Shown: positions 1 through 13,784, counted from the stretch's first letter. The stretch is 64,000 nt of DNA from Prunella strophiata (GCA_036583965.1 JAZBQD010000014.1:39852990-39916989); one strand, 5' to 3'. The notes: generated from the sequence alone by a model not told the origin. Numbers and translations: made by a program.

Positions 1-2834
1 ACTTAGGTACAGTAATGACTAGTGATGAAGCTGCTCTCTGAAATCTAACAGAGAGCTGGTTTATCCACAACAAAGCTTCCAGAAAGACTAAGTTTTCATT
101 CCTAGCAAGTACTCCAGGTAGTGACTGTAGATGGGACAGTGGCTCTCCAAAAAACCAGATGCTGAACCATTCAAACCAAATGGAAAAGGTGTCATGTTCA
201 ATCACACACACATGCGTTAACCTCTCTTTTGCATTTATAAAATGGAAATTTTTGTTACACTTATTAAAACAGCCACTCAACCTTTATACTAAAGTGCATC
301 CATATTTCAAAGAACACCAGCCTCAAAAATACTGTTTCTAAAAGGAAAAGTCTCTTGGTGTTTTTCTCTTGTTCTGTGTCAAATCAGATCTCATATTTAA
401 TTCACCATCTTGGATGAAAAAGACAGACTAAAAGTGCTGATAAGAAAGTGAATTGGGACAGCTGTTTTATTTCATGTGCATTAGTTTCAGAGAGACCTCA
501 TAGAAGATTAAACTGAAAAGGAATTAGAAATAGAGGGCAGTGCCAGGTTTAGCATTGCCAACTACCCATGTGTTATAAAACTACAGCCTGAATTTTGGCT
601 CTGGTGGATTAATCCAAGTATTACTAGAAAGCTTATTGATTTACAATTAGAGCTGTGTGGGTTTCTGATGCAGCTTTTTTGCAAGCTGGAATATAAGATT
701 GCAGCCTTTATGCTGTGACACAATTTCATTGCTTAACTCTTAATCTACTCAGTCACTATCACCACGATCATCTTTGGCAAGTGATGACAGCTGAACAAGG
801 CAACAAATACAGCCTCTCAGACAAGAGGAGGATTTTTCAAGTGAAGCAGAGTATCCTGCCAGGCTAGGGCATTTTCTTGCACTGCCAATGCCAGCAAAGA
901 AAAGAAAAATTAAATGCAGATCCTGAACTAATGCCTTATCACAAATGTCTCTGAATTGAATAAAAGCATCTGAGTTTTAAATTTTGCTTCAATTACTTAT
1001 GTAAAAATAGAATTTGTATGAGGGAAGTTGTTTTTTAAAGCAAAACTAAACACTCAGACATCACAACTCTGACTTTTGCCAGACCATAGCCCACTTTCCC
1101 CAAAATCTGGACACACAGGGTAACAGCTCTGTCATAGTATCTTGGCTACTCAGAAAGAAAAGTTCAAAATCAACAAAATCCAGTTTTAATCTTCTGGAAA
1201 GATGGTATAGAAAAGAGAGCTGTCTGTACACACAGACACACATGTATTTAAATGATTTTCAGGAAATATCTGTAGATTTGTGGAAAGACTTCTACAGTTC
1301 AAGTAAGCAACCCTCTGTTAGCCAAAATAAATAGGAGTGTTAGAGGCTCACTAGTCAGCACAGTGAGGGCACAGCAGGGTGCTTATCCACCTACAGATCT
1401 GCTACTGATCCATGGGCTAGAGAGGTGAGATGTCACTTGGTGCAGCAAGACATGAAGATGAAAAATAACAGGATGAAGTCAAAGACTATGAGTTTGTTTG
1501 CATTTCTGGATTCATAAAGACTTTTGGTTGGGCAAAATGAAGGGAGATGAGGGATGCATTTGGGATATGAGTGAAAAATTAATTTTGTAATTTGCATTTT
1601 ATTCTTATTTGAAATTAAATCTGAAGCAGTCTCAAGAGCATTTACTGCCTTTATTGTACCCCAGAGTATATTTAGGCTTGAACAAAACAAACTGAAGTGC
1701 TTAGCACAGAGCTTCAACCAAACCAAGCTGCTCTTATTTCATTTAATTTTGTTTCAGGAATAGTAATAAAATTCTAATGTCAATGGAGAGAGGAATTAAT
1801 AAAAAAAGCCCTAATCTCTGAATAAGTCACTTTCTAAGTATTTTGTTACACAGACATCCACATTCAAATCAAAGGGATCTCAGGGTTACATACCATATTT
1901 ATGAGGACTTATGTAATAAAGATTGTGAGCTGCACACACTTTACCCTAGTTTTAAACTTGGTTTTATGAATGATTAATAAAGAACCTTTACAGAATAAAT
2001 TAAATTCACAATAGCTAAATGTTCCTTAAATTTGTAACGATCCAAAGCATGCATACTGCAATTAGAGATTCAGAAACTACATTTTAAGAAAGACCAACAC
2101 ATTAATATTTTATTTACTTCAGCAGCAGAACTACAGTAAAGTTTTTTTGATCACTATTTCCTAGTATTTATCTTCAGAACATAAAAATGCATGGTAAGTC
2201 TGAAAAAAGGTCCTTACCTTCCTCTTAGACAAATCTAATGAATGTAAATGAGTAAAAGTATGTGTCATATGGACAGATGCTGGCACTAACAGCCAGATTA
2301 GCAGTAGTTTATAGTCTGTTGTTTCTCTGAAACTCAAAATCTTAAAAAAAATTCTACATACTAGGTAAAGCTTATTTAATTCAGCTAATGTTTACTGTTT
2401 TTCACAGGTACAAATAATAAAAATAATTAATTGTGTCCTGCACTTGAACTAGATCCCACTCTAGTCAGCAGAGAAGAAATATTTAACAGAAAATTCAAAT
2501 TCCTCTAGTACAATATGCAGAGGACAGAAATACACTGTGCATATCAAATCCTGTTTACCTCTCTGCTTCTTTGCAAATGTTGGTCTCATCTCTCAGCTCA
2601 CTAACTACATTAAATCATCCAGCTAAGACTTCAGCAACATTTTTATACTGCCTTTATCACAAGAGCTTAAAATGAGCAACACATCATAATTTTAAGTCAA
2701 AAGTGCTGAGCTCTGTTAATGAAATGACAGAGTTGAACAGTTCAGACTGAGTTCAGATGGGGAACAGTAATTTTGGATTTTCCATATAAGCCTCATATAT
2801 GGAAAATGCAGTGAATACAAATGAAAAATAGGAA

Positions 2835-2854
2835 TTTTTTTTTTTTTTTTTTTT
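2835..2854. repeat. T20 homopolymer
   Basis: An uninterrupted run of twenty T's in intron 6; no retrotransposed body was recognised next to it. Confidence 0.95.
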
Positions 2855-4064
2855 GTAAAAATGAGTAGTTCCACTATCCTCCCCAGCCTTGTTAGAAAAA
2901 AAAATTATGGAACAGTTTACTACATTATTGCATGTATTTATCCCATTTTCATTAGACATATTTTTCACTAGCATAGAAGACATTCCCTTTCATTTATGGC
3001 AACACCAACAGCTTGGGGATGTAAATTCTTCCATGTTAACTGGAATTTAGACACAGAGCAGAGGTAATCCCTTCCTGCACAGGCAATGAGAGAGAGCTCA
3101 GGGAAGCACAGGAAGTCAGGCCAGCAAAGTGGGACAAAGTAGAGAGGGCAAAGAATAAAACTGCCACCACTGCTCTGAAAACTCCAAATTGTACCATGAC
3201 ATTAACAGATTTACAGAATGAGGTAGTCTGGACTGTTGCAACATATGGCCACTGGGAAGCATGTCTCACATTCCAATGATATAACTCCAAAACCTTGCCA
3301 GGATTCTTGCATTTACAAAAAGAGTCTCCTTTGTCAAGTGGCAAACACTCTGTCTAAATACCAGTGCTTTCACAGCGTATTCTGATTAAATACAAATGTC
3401 TGAAAGACACTTCAGTTAAACAAGCTCACAATTGGATTAAATTAGCTCTGAAGCAAATTCTGGTTGCACATGTTTACAGCCTACTCTTACAAAACAGGGA
3501 TGCAAAGGGCAGCTAGACTTTCCATTTAAATTCCTTAGGGAAGAGTAATTTCTCAAAAGCCATTTTGCCAAAAGAATGTTATTGTGTACATTGGTCCACG
3601 GCTTTCAAAAAGACAGGCAGAGTAGATACAATTTTTCTGCACTACTAAATATAGTGGAATGTATGTTTTTATTAAAGACTAGCAGTTAGGAAGCTCTAGT
3701 CTTCATGGTTGTGTAAATACCCTTACATACACACTAACTCCAATAAGTGTCAGCTTTGTGTGTGTATATGGGCAGAAAGCTTCACTTCTCCTCCCTTCAC
3801 AACTGCTTTGGACAGGCTTGTGGGTCCTCCCCTCAGTTTGCTCTGCTACAGAAACCTCTGTGGACATCACTGAAGTGAATAAGAATCAGATGCATCTTCC
3901 AACCTGATAAAGTTTTGACCAATTAGACTGGAGAAACCAAGTAGAATGTCTCCACACTGGAGACATTCTCTGAGAAATGTGAACTCTGAAAGGGAAGGCA
4001 GGAGGTGGCAAAATGAGCATCTATCCAGCTTCTGAAGGGGTGAGGGTGCTGGAAACAAAGAGAC

Positions 4065-4082
4065 CCTTCCTTCCTTCCTTCC
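4065..4082. repeat. (CCTT)n short tandem repeat
   Basis: CCTTCCTTCCTTCCTTCC, four and a half units, in intron 6. Confidence 0.92.
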
Positions 4083-5582
4083 AGAATCCAAGAATTTATC
4101 AAGTCCACATGTATGGGACATGCCTTAACTACTGACCAAAAATCTGTCATCCTTTAAGCAGTAGCAGGAAAATCATCCACTAGGTAGGCTCAACTTCTCA
4201 CTTGGAGGATACCCCAGCAGGTACACAGCTTGTCCTTTGTTTTCTGCCCTAAGGATCCACCTATAGGTCCTGGTAAATGCTTTCACTGCCTGGGCAACCT
4301 AGATGGGTGGATCAGGTTGTGCAAGTGGATGGATACAGATTAGACAAGGACAGGACACAGAAGAAATCAGGAGTAAACATGCAGTAGCAACTAGGAAAGG
4401 AATAAAAGAGATGTTGAAACAGACAGGAAAAAATACTGAAAACATAAAAAATATTAATTGCCATCTTTTACAGGAGAGCAAGAAAGAAATGAAGCAAAAC
4501 TACTTGAAAGAGAAAAGTTGTAACAAAATCAGGCAAGATTTTATAAATTATAGAAAAACTAGAAATTATAAAGAAAACTGACTATCAGTATTTAGATGAC
4601 ATATAATAAAACATATATATGCAGCGATTTTAGTCCATTAATCTCAAGAAGGCATTTTCCCCTTCCTCTGTGAAGCTTTGCTTCTCCAGTCAGTAGAAAT
4701 GAGACTTCTTGTCAAATTCTGTATTAATTTATTCTGTATTAGAAACCAGAGCTGTGTATAAATGTTGTTTACTATTGAAAGTAACATGTTACTGCTGCAG
4801 TAGCAAGCACATTCAAATATCTAGAATTTCAAATGGGCCAGTTTTTCAGAGGCAGACCCACTAAACCATTTACCCCTACACTGCTAGTGAATGAATGCTC
4901 TGGAGCTTGTGTTTGCTGTCTCTCTATCTTCTCTATCACATATGAAGTCAGCTTACAAAGAGGGTGGGACATGATAAGGGTGCAGGATGCTCCCTCTGCA
5001 TCATGTAAAAACACCAGTAACACAGGAGACTAAATGCTGGCACAAGTCAACATTAGTATAGAACCTCATTCTTCTAGGATGTTCTCATAAAAACAACTTA
5101 CTGAAAATAAGTAACAGGTATGCTGACAGTATAGAGTACAGGACTGATTGTGTCTGTTCTTCAAACTGCATGAAGTATGAAGCCATTGTATGTATGACTC
5201 AATGACTAAATGAATGAAACTACAGAATTTTGCAAACATGGAAGAAATAGTTTCTTTAGAACTAAATATCATTACATGACCACTTAAGAAGCTTCTCTTG
5301 TAAAAACTATTTAGATCCCAGAGACTGTAAATAATGGGAATGTCATATTTTCTATTGACATGGGGTGCAAACACAGTGTTCGAACTTTAAAGAAATAGGT
5401 TCAGCATCTTATTGGCACTTTATTTTGTGGAAATAAGGGAAAAACTTCTGATTGTATCACACAATACTATAAATAGCAAGTGTACTGTAGGCAATCCATA
5501 TGACTAATATATTCCCTTTAAAACTGAAAAAAGTATTATTCCTGAAGAGAACAAACATAAATACCAACATGCCAATACTTAC

Positions 5583-5711
5583 ATCGATTAAATCCGAAAG
5601 GTCGTGAATGTAATACTTGAAAACAGAAGCATTTGTTGCTTCCAGGGTGAGCAGGTATTCATTACGGGCCTTAATAGATTTCAGCTTGTTTTCAGAGTAT
5701 TTTGCTTGACG
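5583..5711 (-). CDS. SRGAP1: SRGAP1 coding exon 6 (F-BAR domain)
   Basis: This exon of 129 nt has 43 codons, beginning RQAKYSENKLKSIKARNEY and ending YYIHDLSDLID. The acceptor is TGTCTTTCCTAG|CGT and the donor GAT|GTAAGT; both are phase 0. It follows exon 5 after an intron of only 391 bp. The RQAKYSENKLK and ARNEYLLTLEATNASVFKYYIHDLSDLID blocks are near-invariant in srGAP F-BAR domains; LTLEATNASVFK fits SRGAP1 or SRGAP2 and excludes SRGAP3. The next expected residues (CCDLGYHASLNRAL) were not found to the left, so exon 7 lies outside the window. Without splicing, the frame stays open for 41 more codons before TGA (5459-5457). Confidence 0.96.
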
Positions 5712-6102
5712 CTAGGAAAGACATTTCATATTAATGCATTTTAATTGCTTCATTTTTGGTATGCAGCAGAAATGGTAACTATTCAAGCACACATTCCTAG
5801 TAACAAGAAAGAATCTTAATTTACAGCCTGTTATATGTAGAACAAATATAATACAGAGTGAAAAGTTAGTATTTTGTTTCAAATGTGACAAACTTTATAG
5901 TAAGAATTACATTGGGAATGAAGCATTCCCCCCTCTGAACTGAAATTATGTCAAGTTATCTATAACCCACTGCTAGTTTATTATGTGTACCTTGGTTAAT
6001 TTTATTTCCCAGCTGGATTTCTCTGTCTAATATCATACCAAATAATATCAGAAATGCATTAGATTTATTTCAAATGAAACTAAAAAAAAAAGAACTATTT
6101 AC
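5712..6102 (-). other. SRGAP1: SRGAP1 intron 5 (391 bp)
   Basis: This short intron begins GTAAAT after exon 5 and ends CTTTCCTAG before exon 6. It contains nothing else recognisable. It is far shorter than the neighbouring introns of 2.4 to 9.9 kb, so exons 5 and 6 form a close pair. Confidence 0.93.
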
Positions 6103-6285
6103 TTTTTCCTTCATTTTTTCAATCTTTTTCACAGAGCTCCGTCTCTGGTGCCTTTCTTCTAGCCGAATATGGAAAACAGGGTCTCCTGACTTCCCAATCT
6201 GTTTTTCTTCTTGCTTCTCTGCCTCCTTCAGTTTGCTTTCTGCGCTGATGCTCTCTGCATGATACATGTGGTATGTTTTCATGAC
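6103..6285 (-). CDS. SRGAP1: SRGAP1 coding exon 5 (F-BAR domain, RRSSVKK segment)
   Basis: This exon has 61 codons, from VMKTYHMYHAESISAESK to SSVKKIEKMKEK. The acceptor is CTTGCCTTTTGCAG|GTC and the donor AAA|GTAAAT; both junctions are phase 0. KLKEAEKQEEKQIGKSGDP is strongly charged and helical. The following DPVFHIRLEERHQRRSS stretch is the best paralogue marker in the window: as recalled, SRGAP1 has this sequence, whereas SRGAP2 carries an unrelated insert and SRGAP3 has a different segment. The only change from recalled human SRGAP1 is IGK for IGR. RRSSVKK is a basic, serine-containing motif that resembles a basophilic kinase site; that is inference only. The exon lies in the extended F-BAR module that binds curved membrane. 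Confidence 0.97.
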
Positions 6286-8451
6286 CTGCAAAAGGCAAGA
6301 GTCAAAGGAGAATTGGAGAAAATGAAAATATAAAGGTACATACAGAAAAATCACAGGGTCTTTGAGCAAAATTTTGACTTATAAATATGGATCTTGTGTA
6401 AGTTTCTTTGCCAGTGGAGATTGAGGACTTTTGGTTGCATTTTTCTTTTCTGATTTATTTAACAGTAGGAATTTTTTTCTTTCATTTTCTCTGATAGGAA
6501 AGAGCAAAAGCCATTCTTAATAAATTTCAGTAGTCTTATCTTCAAGTGAAAACCTAAAATAATGAACAACAAAACTAAATTTGTGTCAGTACCAAATCTA
6601 TCTGATATACAACTGTCTTCTGGGCTAAGTCACAGCTTTGCTGTGGACACTGAATATTTGAAAGCAGAAGGATCCTTTCAGCACTGAGGAAAGGGGAAGG
6701 AAGAAGAGGAAGTGGGAAGCTTTGGCCTGGGAGCAAATTCCCGGAGAGCTAGATGGCTGTTCATGGTCTGGAAAGAAGTGTCTGCCCACTGCACAGCTAG
6801 CAGACTGGGCCTGATGTAAAAGCAGATGAGAAATGAAGAAGGAGCTGCCTGATATGTAAGTTGTGAAAATGTTTTCCCCATAGACCCAAAGGCATCTTTC
6901 CTCTACACACCTGCTGGGTCTGCAGATGGTAGAGCTTGGGTTGCCAGTATGCAAATACAAGCTTGCACAGGCCACAAAGAGGAAAAGGGACTGGTTTAGC
7001 TCAATCCTCCCTTTCTTCTTCAAGCAAGACAAACCCCAGCCTGAATCCTGAGTAGTGGACAGCAGTCAATCCCAAACCCCACCTCTGCTGGGTAGGGCTG
7101 TCTCTGCCCACTTCCACCAAAGGAAGTGTCTTTCTGCCTTCCCCAGTCTTTTGATGTTGTTGTTTGTTTCTTTGTTGTCTTAAATTCAGAGCACTGAACA
7201 AAGCAGGAAGGCATCCTCAGGCAGCCAGAGGCCTCCTCTTCTTCTAAAAGGTGCCAGAGCTCTCACCAGCAGATATTATCTTTGGGTGGAGGCCATGCAA
7301 ACCGTTCACATATCAAAAGACAGACAAACCAGCTGCTTGTGTGACCCATGGAGGAGACAGTTTTGGGAATCTGCCTTGAAATATTCCCTTGGGAGAGTGT
7401 ACCTTTTGTAACTGAGTACTTAGGCCAGCCTAAGGAGTATCCATAGAGTGGCAAAACAGGGAACACTACAGCTAGATACTGCAATTCACTACAGCACATC
7501 TTAGCATGGATCGACACAAACCAACTGCACGCCATGCCAGTGGGTGGCTGAACTGATGCTTATTTCAAGTCCTGTGCAACAGAAAGACAGACACTTCCAG
7601 AGAAATGCAATTTTGCATAACAATGTATGTTATACACCATAACTGTGTATGCCACTACTTAAGACTAATGCCACTGATACTAAAAATGAAACAGGCAACT
7701 CTTCACCAGCTTCCTGTAGCAAGGTAAAACAGTTGGTGACAAGCACTAAAAAGTGGCCTTGTTTTTATTTTAAGAAACATATGCTTACAGCTCTGTGGTG
7801 AAAAAAAAACCACACTGCCTGGAGCAGGACTCAGTGTTATTGCTGCTGCTCCTCTACAGCACACTGTGCTCCAGGGTCTGAGCAGAGTGCAGAGCTCCCT
7901 GCCCAAACACTGCCTACACGGGCTGGGAACAGCTGCTGCCCCACCAGCTCACATCTGCACGGGTGAGGCAGAAAAAACTCCCAGAGATGGACAAAGCTGG
8001 GTTAGGAAGAGAAGGCAAGCCCACAGGCTGAGGTCTGCAAGGTTCCCAGTTTAACCAAATAGCACGTTCAGCCTCCTGTATCATGCACTGCTCCAAAGGC
8101 ACTCCTGAAGCTGTCCATAATCAGTACCCAGGGAGCTTAACGCATACAGCCACATGGAAACAAAGAGAAGAGAAGGACTTTTTAAAGAAATGTTTTATAT
8201 AATAAAACAGAGAAGCACAGAAAGTGATATGGCTCTTATTAAAAATGATGGGGAAAGGAAATTAAAAGCAAGGTTGTGCGCTTTTCTTTTGGCCTTTCTA
8301 TTCAAATCTTTTAAGTGTTTCTTTACACAAGGCTAGAGGTGTTTGCTTTTATTTTTTATCTTTCATTCTGTGTCATCTCTAGAGACTTTTTAGTTGTGGG
8401 ACAAGGCTAACTCATATGTCTTACCACCTAAAAAAGTTATTTTCTTTTGTA

Positions 8452-9896
8452 CTCTGCCTGTGGAGGGAACGATGGACCCTGATGGAATTAACCCAAGAAT
8501 TCTTCAAGAGCTGGCTGATGTCATCACAAAACCTCTCAGTTTTTGAGCAGTCCTGGGAATTGGCGAAGTCCAGGCAGACTGGAAGCTGGCAAATGTTGCC
8601 CCAGTTTCTCTCTTCAGTGCCTGGTAAAGCTAGGAAGGAGATTATTCTGGGATGTAATGAAAAACACCTGAGAGACAAGGCAGTCACTGGCCACAGCCAG
8701 CACAGCTTCATGAGAGGGAAGTCCTGTTGATCAAACTTGATTTCCTTTTATGGCAAGGTAACCCACCTAGTTCCTACTAAGGGAAGCCAGTTGATATAAT
8801 CTTGGATTTCAGATCTTTCAATACTGTCTCTCAGAGTATCCTTCTGGATAAAAAGTCCAGCACATAACTGGATAAACACCTCAATGTGATAGGGTGAGCA
8901 ACTGGCTCATTGGTTTGGCACAGTTATAGTGAATGGTGTGACATCAGACTGGTGACCTGTCACTAGTGGGGTTCTGCAGGGCTATCTTAGGTCCTGTGCT
9001 CTTCAACATCTTCACTAATGACTTGGATGACTAGAAGGGATGCTAAACAAGTTCACAGCTGATACAAAACTGTGAGAAGCTGCTCACTCCATCCAAAGCA
9101 GGGAGGCCCTGAAGAGAGACCTTGACAAATTAAGAGAACTGGGCCATCACCAACCTCATGAAGTCCATCAAAGGAAAGGTGTTTGGATCCTGCACTGGGG
9201 ATGGGGCAACCTGGATGAATGGACAGACTGGAGAATGAGAGGCTGGAGGGCAGTGCCATGGAAAGGGACCATGGGGTCCTGGACAAGAGAAAGTTGGATA
9301 TGAGTCAGCAGTGCCCTGGCAGCCTGGAGGGCCACCCATGTCCTGAGAGGCACCAGGAACAGCATTGCCAGCCAGGCAAGGGAGGGGACGGCCTCACCTT
9401 AAGTGTTGTGTGCAGTTTTGGGAGCCACAACAGAAGAGGGATATAGAACTATTGGAGAGTGCCCATAAGAGGGCAACAGAGATGGGTGAAGAGCCTTGAG
9501 GAGAAGCTGTATGAGGAGTGCCTGAGGTCACTTGGTCTGCTCAGCCTAGAGAACAGGAGACTGAGAGGAGAACTCATTGCTGTCTGCAACTTCCTCATGA
9601 GGGTCAGACAATGATTTCTTCTCTGTGGTGACCAGTGACAGGTCCCAAGGCCTGAAGTTGTCAGGGGAAGTTTAAGCTGGGTATTAGAAAAGGGTTCTTC
9701 ACCCTGAGGGTGGCTGGGCAATGGAACAGAGTCCCCAGGGAAGTGGTCACAGCACCAGCCCTGCCTGAGTTCAGGAAGTGTTTGGATAACACTCTTGGGC
9801 ACATGATGTCACTCTTGGGGATGATCTTTTGCAGGGCCAGGAGCTGGACTCAATGATCCTTGAGGGTCCATTCCAACACAGCATATTCTGTGATAT
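8452..9896 (+). mobile_element. CR1-family LINE fragment, 5'-truncated, with decayed reverse transcriptase
   Basis: Conceptual translation on the plus strand, switching frame several times, gives pieces typical of the CR1 ORF2 reverse transcriptase. In order these are DGINPRILQELADVITKPLS, a decayed QLHEREVLL-like segment, LDFRSFNTVSQSILLDK, and, further on, RDLDKLRELGHH and LSMSQQ-like pieces. Many stops and frameshifts make it non-functional. The 3' part (about 9660-9896) has the CR1 3' UTR pattern: a GGGTATTAG/AAAAGGTTCTTCACC region, the CAGGGAAGTGGTCACAGCACC stretch, then GGACTCAATGATCCTTGAGGGTCC and a terminal ATTCTGTGATAT. It lies antisense inside SRGAP1 intron 4. The left boundary is approximate. 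Confidence 0.9.
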
Positions 9897-12800
9897 CAAA
9901 TATATCTCCAAGTTTTCTAGCTGCATCCTAAAACACCTAAGTGGTGAAACAAGGATTTGTTCTGCTTGCCAAAAGCAGCAAGCATTGAACTTTTTAAACA
10001 GACTAGCAGATTAGGCATAAATGTCCTTCTGCAGTGGCTGACACTTCAGCTTGCCTCCTTGATGAAAGAAGCACTCCTTGAAGGAGCACATGTGTATCAT
10101 TGCTCTCACCAATGTCTCCACACTAACTCCACTAGCTTCACATCATTGAGGAGTATTTCTTCCTCTCACTGCTTGCTTACAGCACATGCTATGAAATCCA
10201 GAGTGTCTCACTCTACACTGATTGACAGGACAAGTTTTGTGGGAGAACTACATGGAACTCATAGCCTTCATGGGGAACCAAGATGTCTACTTGAAATCCA
10301 TGTTCTCACAAAAAACTCTGCACAAGTTCTTGGTATAAATGGTTTCCTAAATAACTAAGATTCAAAAAGAAGTCTTCTCTCTGTATTCACAAGGCTGGAC
10401 ATCAGTCAGAGTCAGTCCTACCCAAGCCTCACTGGCTTAGGAATCAATACAGACTCTGTAAAGAGCAGTGATCAGCCTAGGCACGTGACTCCTGTCCAGT
10501 TTGTTGTATTGATAGGATGCTTATCTCATGCACTAGTGACATCATTATTTTGCAAGCCTTTGGGGAAAACGTCTTAATGATTTTTCAGCCTTTTTCATGA
10601 TGTGTGAATGCTTTTTAAAGAGCTGATATTGCAGCAGCTGGACCTAATTTGAGAAAACATTAGAGAGACACGTAGGAAAAATAAATGGGAACAAGCTAGG
10701 GAGCTGGCTTCCAAATATTTCAGTGCATACTTCCTCAACAAACTGGCTTAGTTGCATATATCATTCTTTCCCTTAACACAATGTAATCTTTTTGTCTTGG
10801 AGTCTTTAAGACTGTTAGATGCTGTTAAACACAGTAACAGGCTTTCCTAAATAGATTTATTGTATCAAAAGTTCTGAGATTTGTAGGCCTCTGATCTGTG
10901 AACATGCAACAGATTCACAGATCTGTTATTCAAACTATGAAACAAGTAATAATGCTTCTCAAATGTCCACCAAACTGTTGAACCAACAGACCATCCTGTG
11001 AGAATATCCATCATTGAACTGACTTAATCTCCAAAGTGCTTACTGATGAGCCATCAAGTATGCACTGAAAAAAGAGAGCAAGGTTGTAATTTTGCAGAGG
11101 CTGAACTGTCTTCGTGATATTTGCTGCATTTCTCCACTGTAGTCAACCAGCATTGTTAAATGCATACTAGTACCTTTCCAAAATTAAATACTGAGTTTAT
11201 CTCCTATTAATTTAGCAGGTTTATTATTCTGCTGATCCAGTGATGTAAAATATATATTTGTCAGACGACTGTGTCAGACTACAAGCAGATGAAAAAGATT
11301 ATGCTACCCTAACTATGTACTCTCACATTTGTAAGTGACAGACTGCTCACTTGGTAGCATAAACATCTCAATTTGTGTGTGCCAAAGTTTCAGCATTAAG
11401 AGCTCACCAAATAGGCTTAAGGCAGAAGATAGTACTTATCACAAGGAAGGGCACACTATAGTATATCCTTAGATAATTATTTTATTTAACCCCACAGTTG
11501 CTATCTAGGCAAATCCATCAACAAGACAGTAATTAGTGCTATACTTCTATGGGCCATAAGTGAAGAATGTTCCCAGAGCAGGGGACTAGCTTTCCTTCTC
11601 TACATGCATACTTCTTTTCTAGAAAACTCAAACCAAGGCAAGACTGAAAGCTACAGAGTTAAAATAAATTAAAATTACTGTGTTAACATGTACCTTATTT
11701 TTATAATAAAACTGCATAATTGAGAGCCTTTTCACAGTGTTTCTCAGGAAATAGTAATTTCCTAGCTCATCCCTGGTGTATTTATCATGTTTGAATTGTT
11801 TTAGAATTGTCTCTGCTAAGCTGTGAGTTCTTCTCAGAAGGTGAAGTCACAAGGATTTCATTAAATTGAGTCAGTGAGTCCTCTGCACAAGAAATAAGCA
11901 AAATCTTATGCCAATTTTACCATACCAGTGGCCTCTAGCAGTCAAGCAGGCTCAGTATGAGCTGTTGTCAGCATCCTGTTCACTCACTTCCAAGCTGAAT
12001 GCTGAGGTTTTAGGGATTGTCACCTATATATTACTATCAATACAGGATTACTGATTTCACCTTCTCAGATCTCTGATGTGCCACACTAAACTGAACTTTT
12101 TAAAGAGGAATCAGATTCTGTGTTATTTCAGCAAAGGAAAAAAGAAAATCTGGCAGCAACTAAAAAAATTAAACAGCCAAGATTTTTCAAGAGTAAGATA
12201 AATCAATGGAAAATGCAAGGGCACAGCAGCCCTGTCTTTTTTAACATCCAAGTTGCTTTGGACTGTCCTCACTTTTTCCTTTTTCTGAGTGCTTTACATT
12301 TGCATTGTTTGTGAAATGTGTGATGCTAGCAGGATTAATTTGGAAGGCCAAGTGGGAGACATGAAGATACACTTTTATGATGTGCATCACTTTTCTCCAC
12401 CATTTGCCCCCAGCCTTATTACTGGAACAGCTCTGTATTTTCAGCAAACCTTGACCTTCCTGACGTCTTTAGAGGACATTTATGAATATAACCTGACCCC
12501 TAAATAAGTCCAGTGAAGACCTCTTTCCAACACAAGGAAAGTATCTGCCTTCCTTCTGTTTCCTGTCATTCCCCATTATTCAGATATTAACTATTGCTAT
12601 ATACCAGTACTTGATCTGACAAGGCAAGATATCTTAGCTTCCCAGAGAAATAAAAGAAGAGTTTGACTGGGGAGTTTTCTATGTTGCAAAGATGATTTAT
12701 TGCACAGTCAATAATCTGTTGTCTCTTTAATGTGTAAGAAGATTTCTAAATCAATCAGTTCACAAAAGAATAAGCCAAGCATCTTCCAGCTTTCAGTTTG

Positions 12801-13763
12801 ACCAATTTTTCTTCCTGTAAAAGCCAGGAAAAACTCTTATGTATAGCCCCACACAAGTAACTGAGCTCCCCTTTCCCCATTCCCCCTCACTCAAAAGGTA
12901 CACTTCATTGTAGTTTCTATAGCTCATATTCTGATCTGAAACATGGGACTGGTTCCTGGCCTGCACTGGCTGAAGGTGTGGTAAGGAGAGGGGTAAGGGA
13001 TGAGTGCAGCTGCTGGAATGCTGCAGACCTGAAAATACTGACTGGCTGCACAGCCCTGGAGAAACCAGGCATAGTTTTAAGTATGTGCCAGTCATAATTT
13101 ACTGAACTTGCAAAGATACAAAATGAAGCTTAACTATTATATACATTGGTTTTAGAATGATGTTTTCAGTCCTAATTTTAAAATCCATGCATAAAATGCT
13201 GAAAATTGAAAATACAGAGTTTTAAAATGTGTTTTTATTAATTATAAAACATGTAGGAGACCTATGTAATGTAACATTTAAAAAAACATTTACATAGAAG
13301 AGATGGAAAATTAGAAACTAAGGTTTCCCTTTAAAAAATTCTGATTATTCCAGCAAAATAAGTCTGCTTTGTTCTGAGAACATCTGAAGTTGCAGTTCAC
13401 CTGCTTCTGCTCTTATTTTTTCAACAATCCTGTACATGATGTGTAGTTTTAATGAGGACAGCACAAGCTAAAGGCCTTAATTTACAGACCTTTGCTGTAA
13501 GATAAGGCACGATGATAAGAAATAACCAGATTATTAAAGTTTCTTCATACATACTAAAAGCTCTGATACTTGCCCCTTACTCAAAGGCTTTAGAGGTATT
13601 TAAATTCCAATATGACACTCTAAGTTACACTTCATGAAGGCACCTTTCCTTTCAAACAAACAGAACTAAGTAGTAGGGAGATATTTCAATATATTACTCA
13701 CAGATTTCATATTAATTTGCTTTTTTTCAGACACAATGATTTATCTCACAATAGAAAGACTGA

Positions 13764-13784
13764 TTTTTTTTTTTTTTTTTTTTT
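13764..13784. repeat. T21 homopolymer with adjoining C7
   Basis: Twenty-one T's, then AATTTT and seven C's, in intron 4. On the minus (transcribed) strand it reads as G7 followed by A-rich sequence. Confidence 0.95.

Larger units (their letters stand above)
1..5582 (-). other. SRGAP1: SRGAP1 intron 6 (5' part, runs off left edge)
   Basis: The intron starts with the GTAAGT donor of exon 6 at 5582 and is not closed inside the window. I searched the minus strand for the expected exon 7 peptide and found nothing. The stretch is AT-rich and holds a T20 tract at 2835-2854 and a short (CCTT)n run at 4065-4082. The open frames here are all short, lack splice context and overlap on opposite strands, which is what chance predicts. 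No RNA gene or recognisable repeat was seen. Confidence 0.85.

Noticed and set aside
1..5500. Search for SRGAP1 exon 7 (CCDLGYHASLNR...)
   Set aside because: No minus-strand match was found; the exon must be to the left of the window.
6625..7032. A 135-codon minus-strand open frame between exons 4 and 5
   Set aside because: It lies on the sense strand of SRGAP1 but does not match srGAP sequence, and joining exons 4 and 5 directly is already exact.
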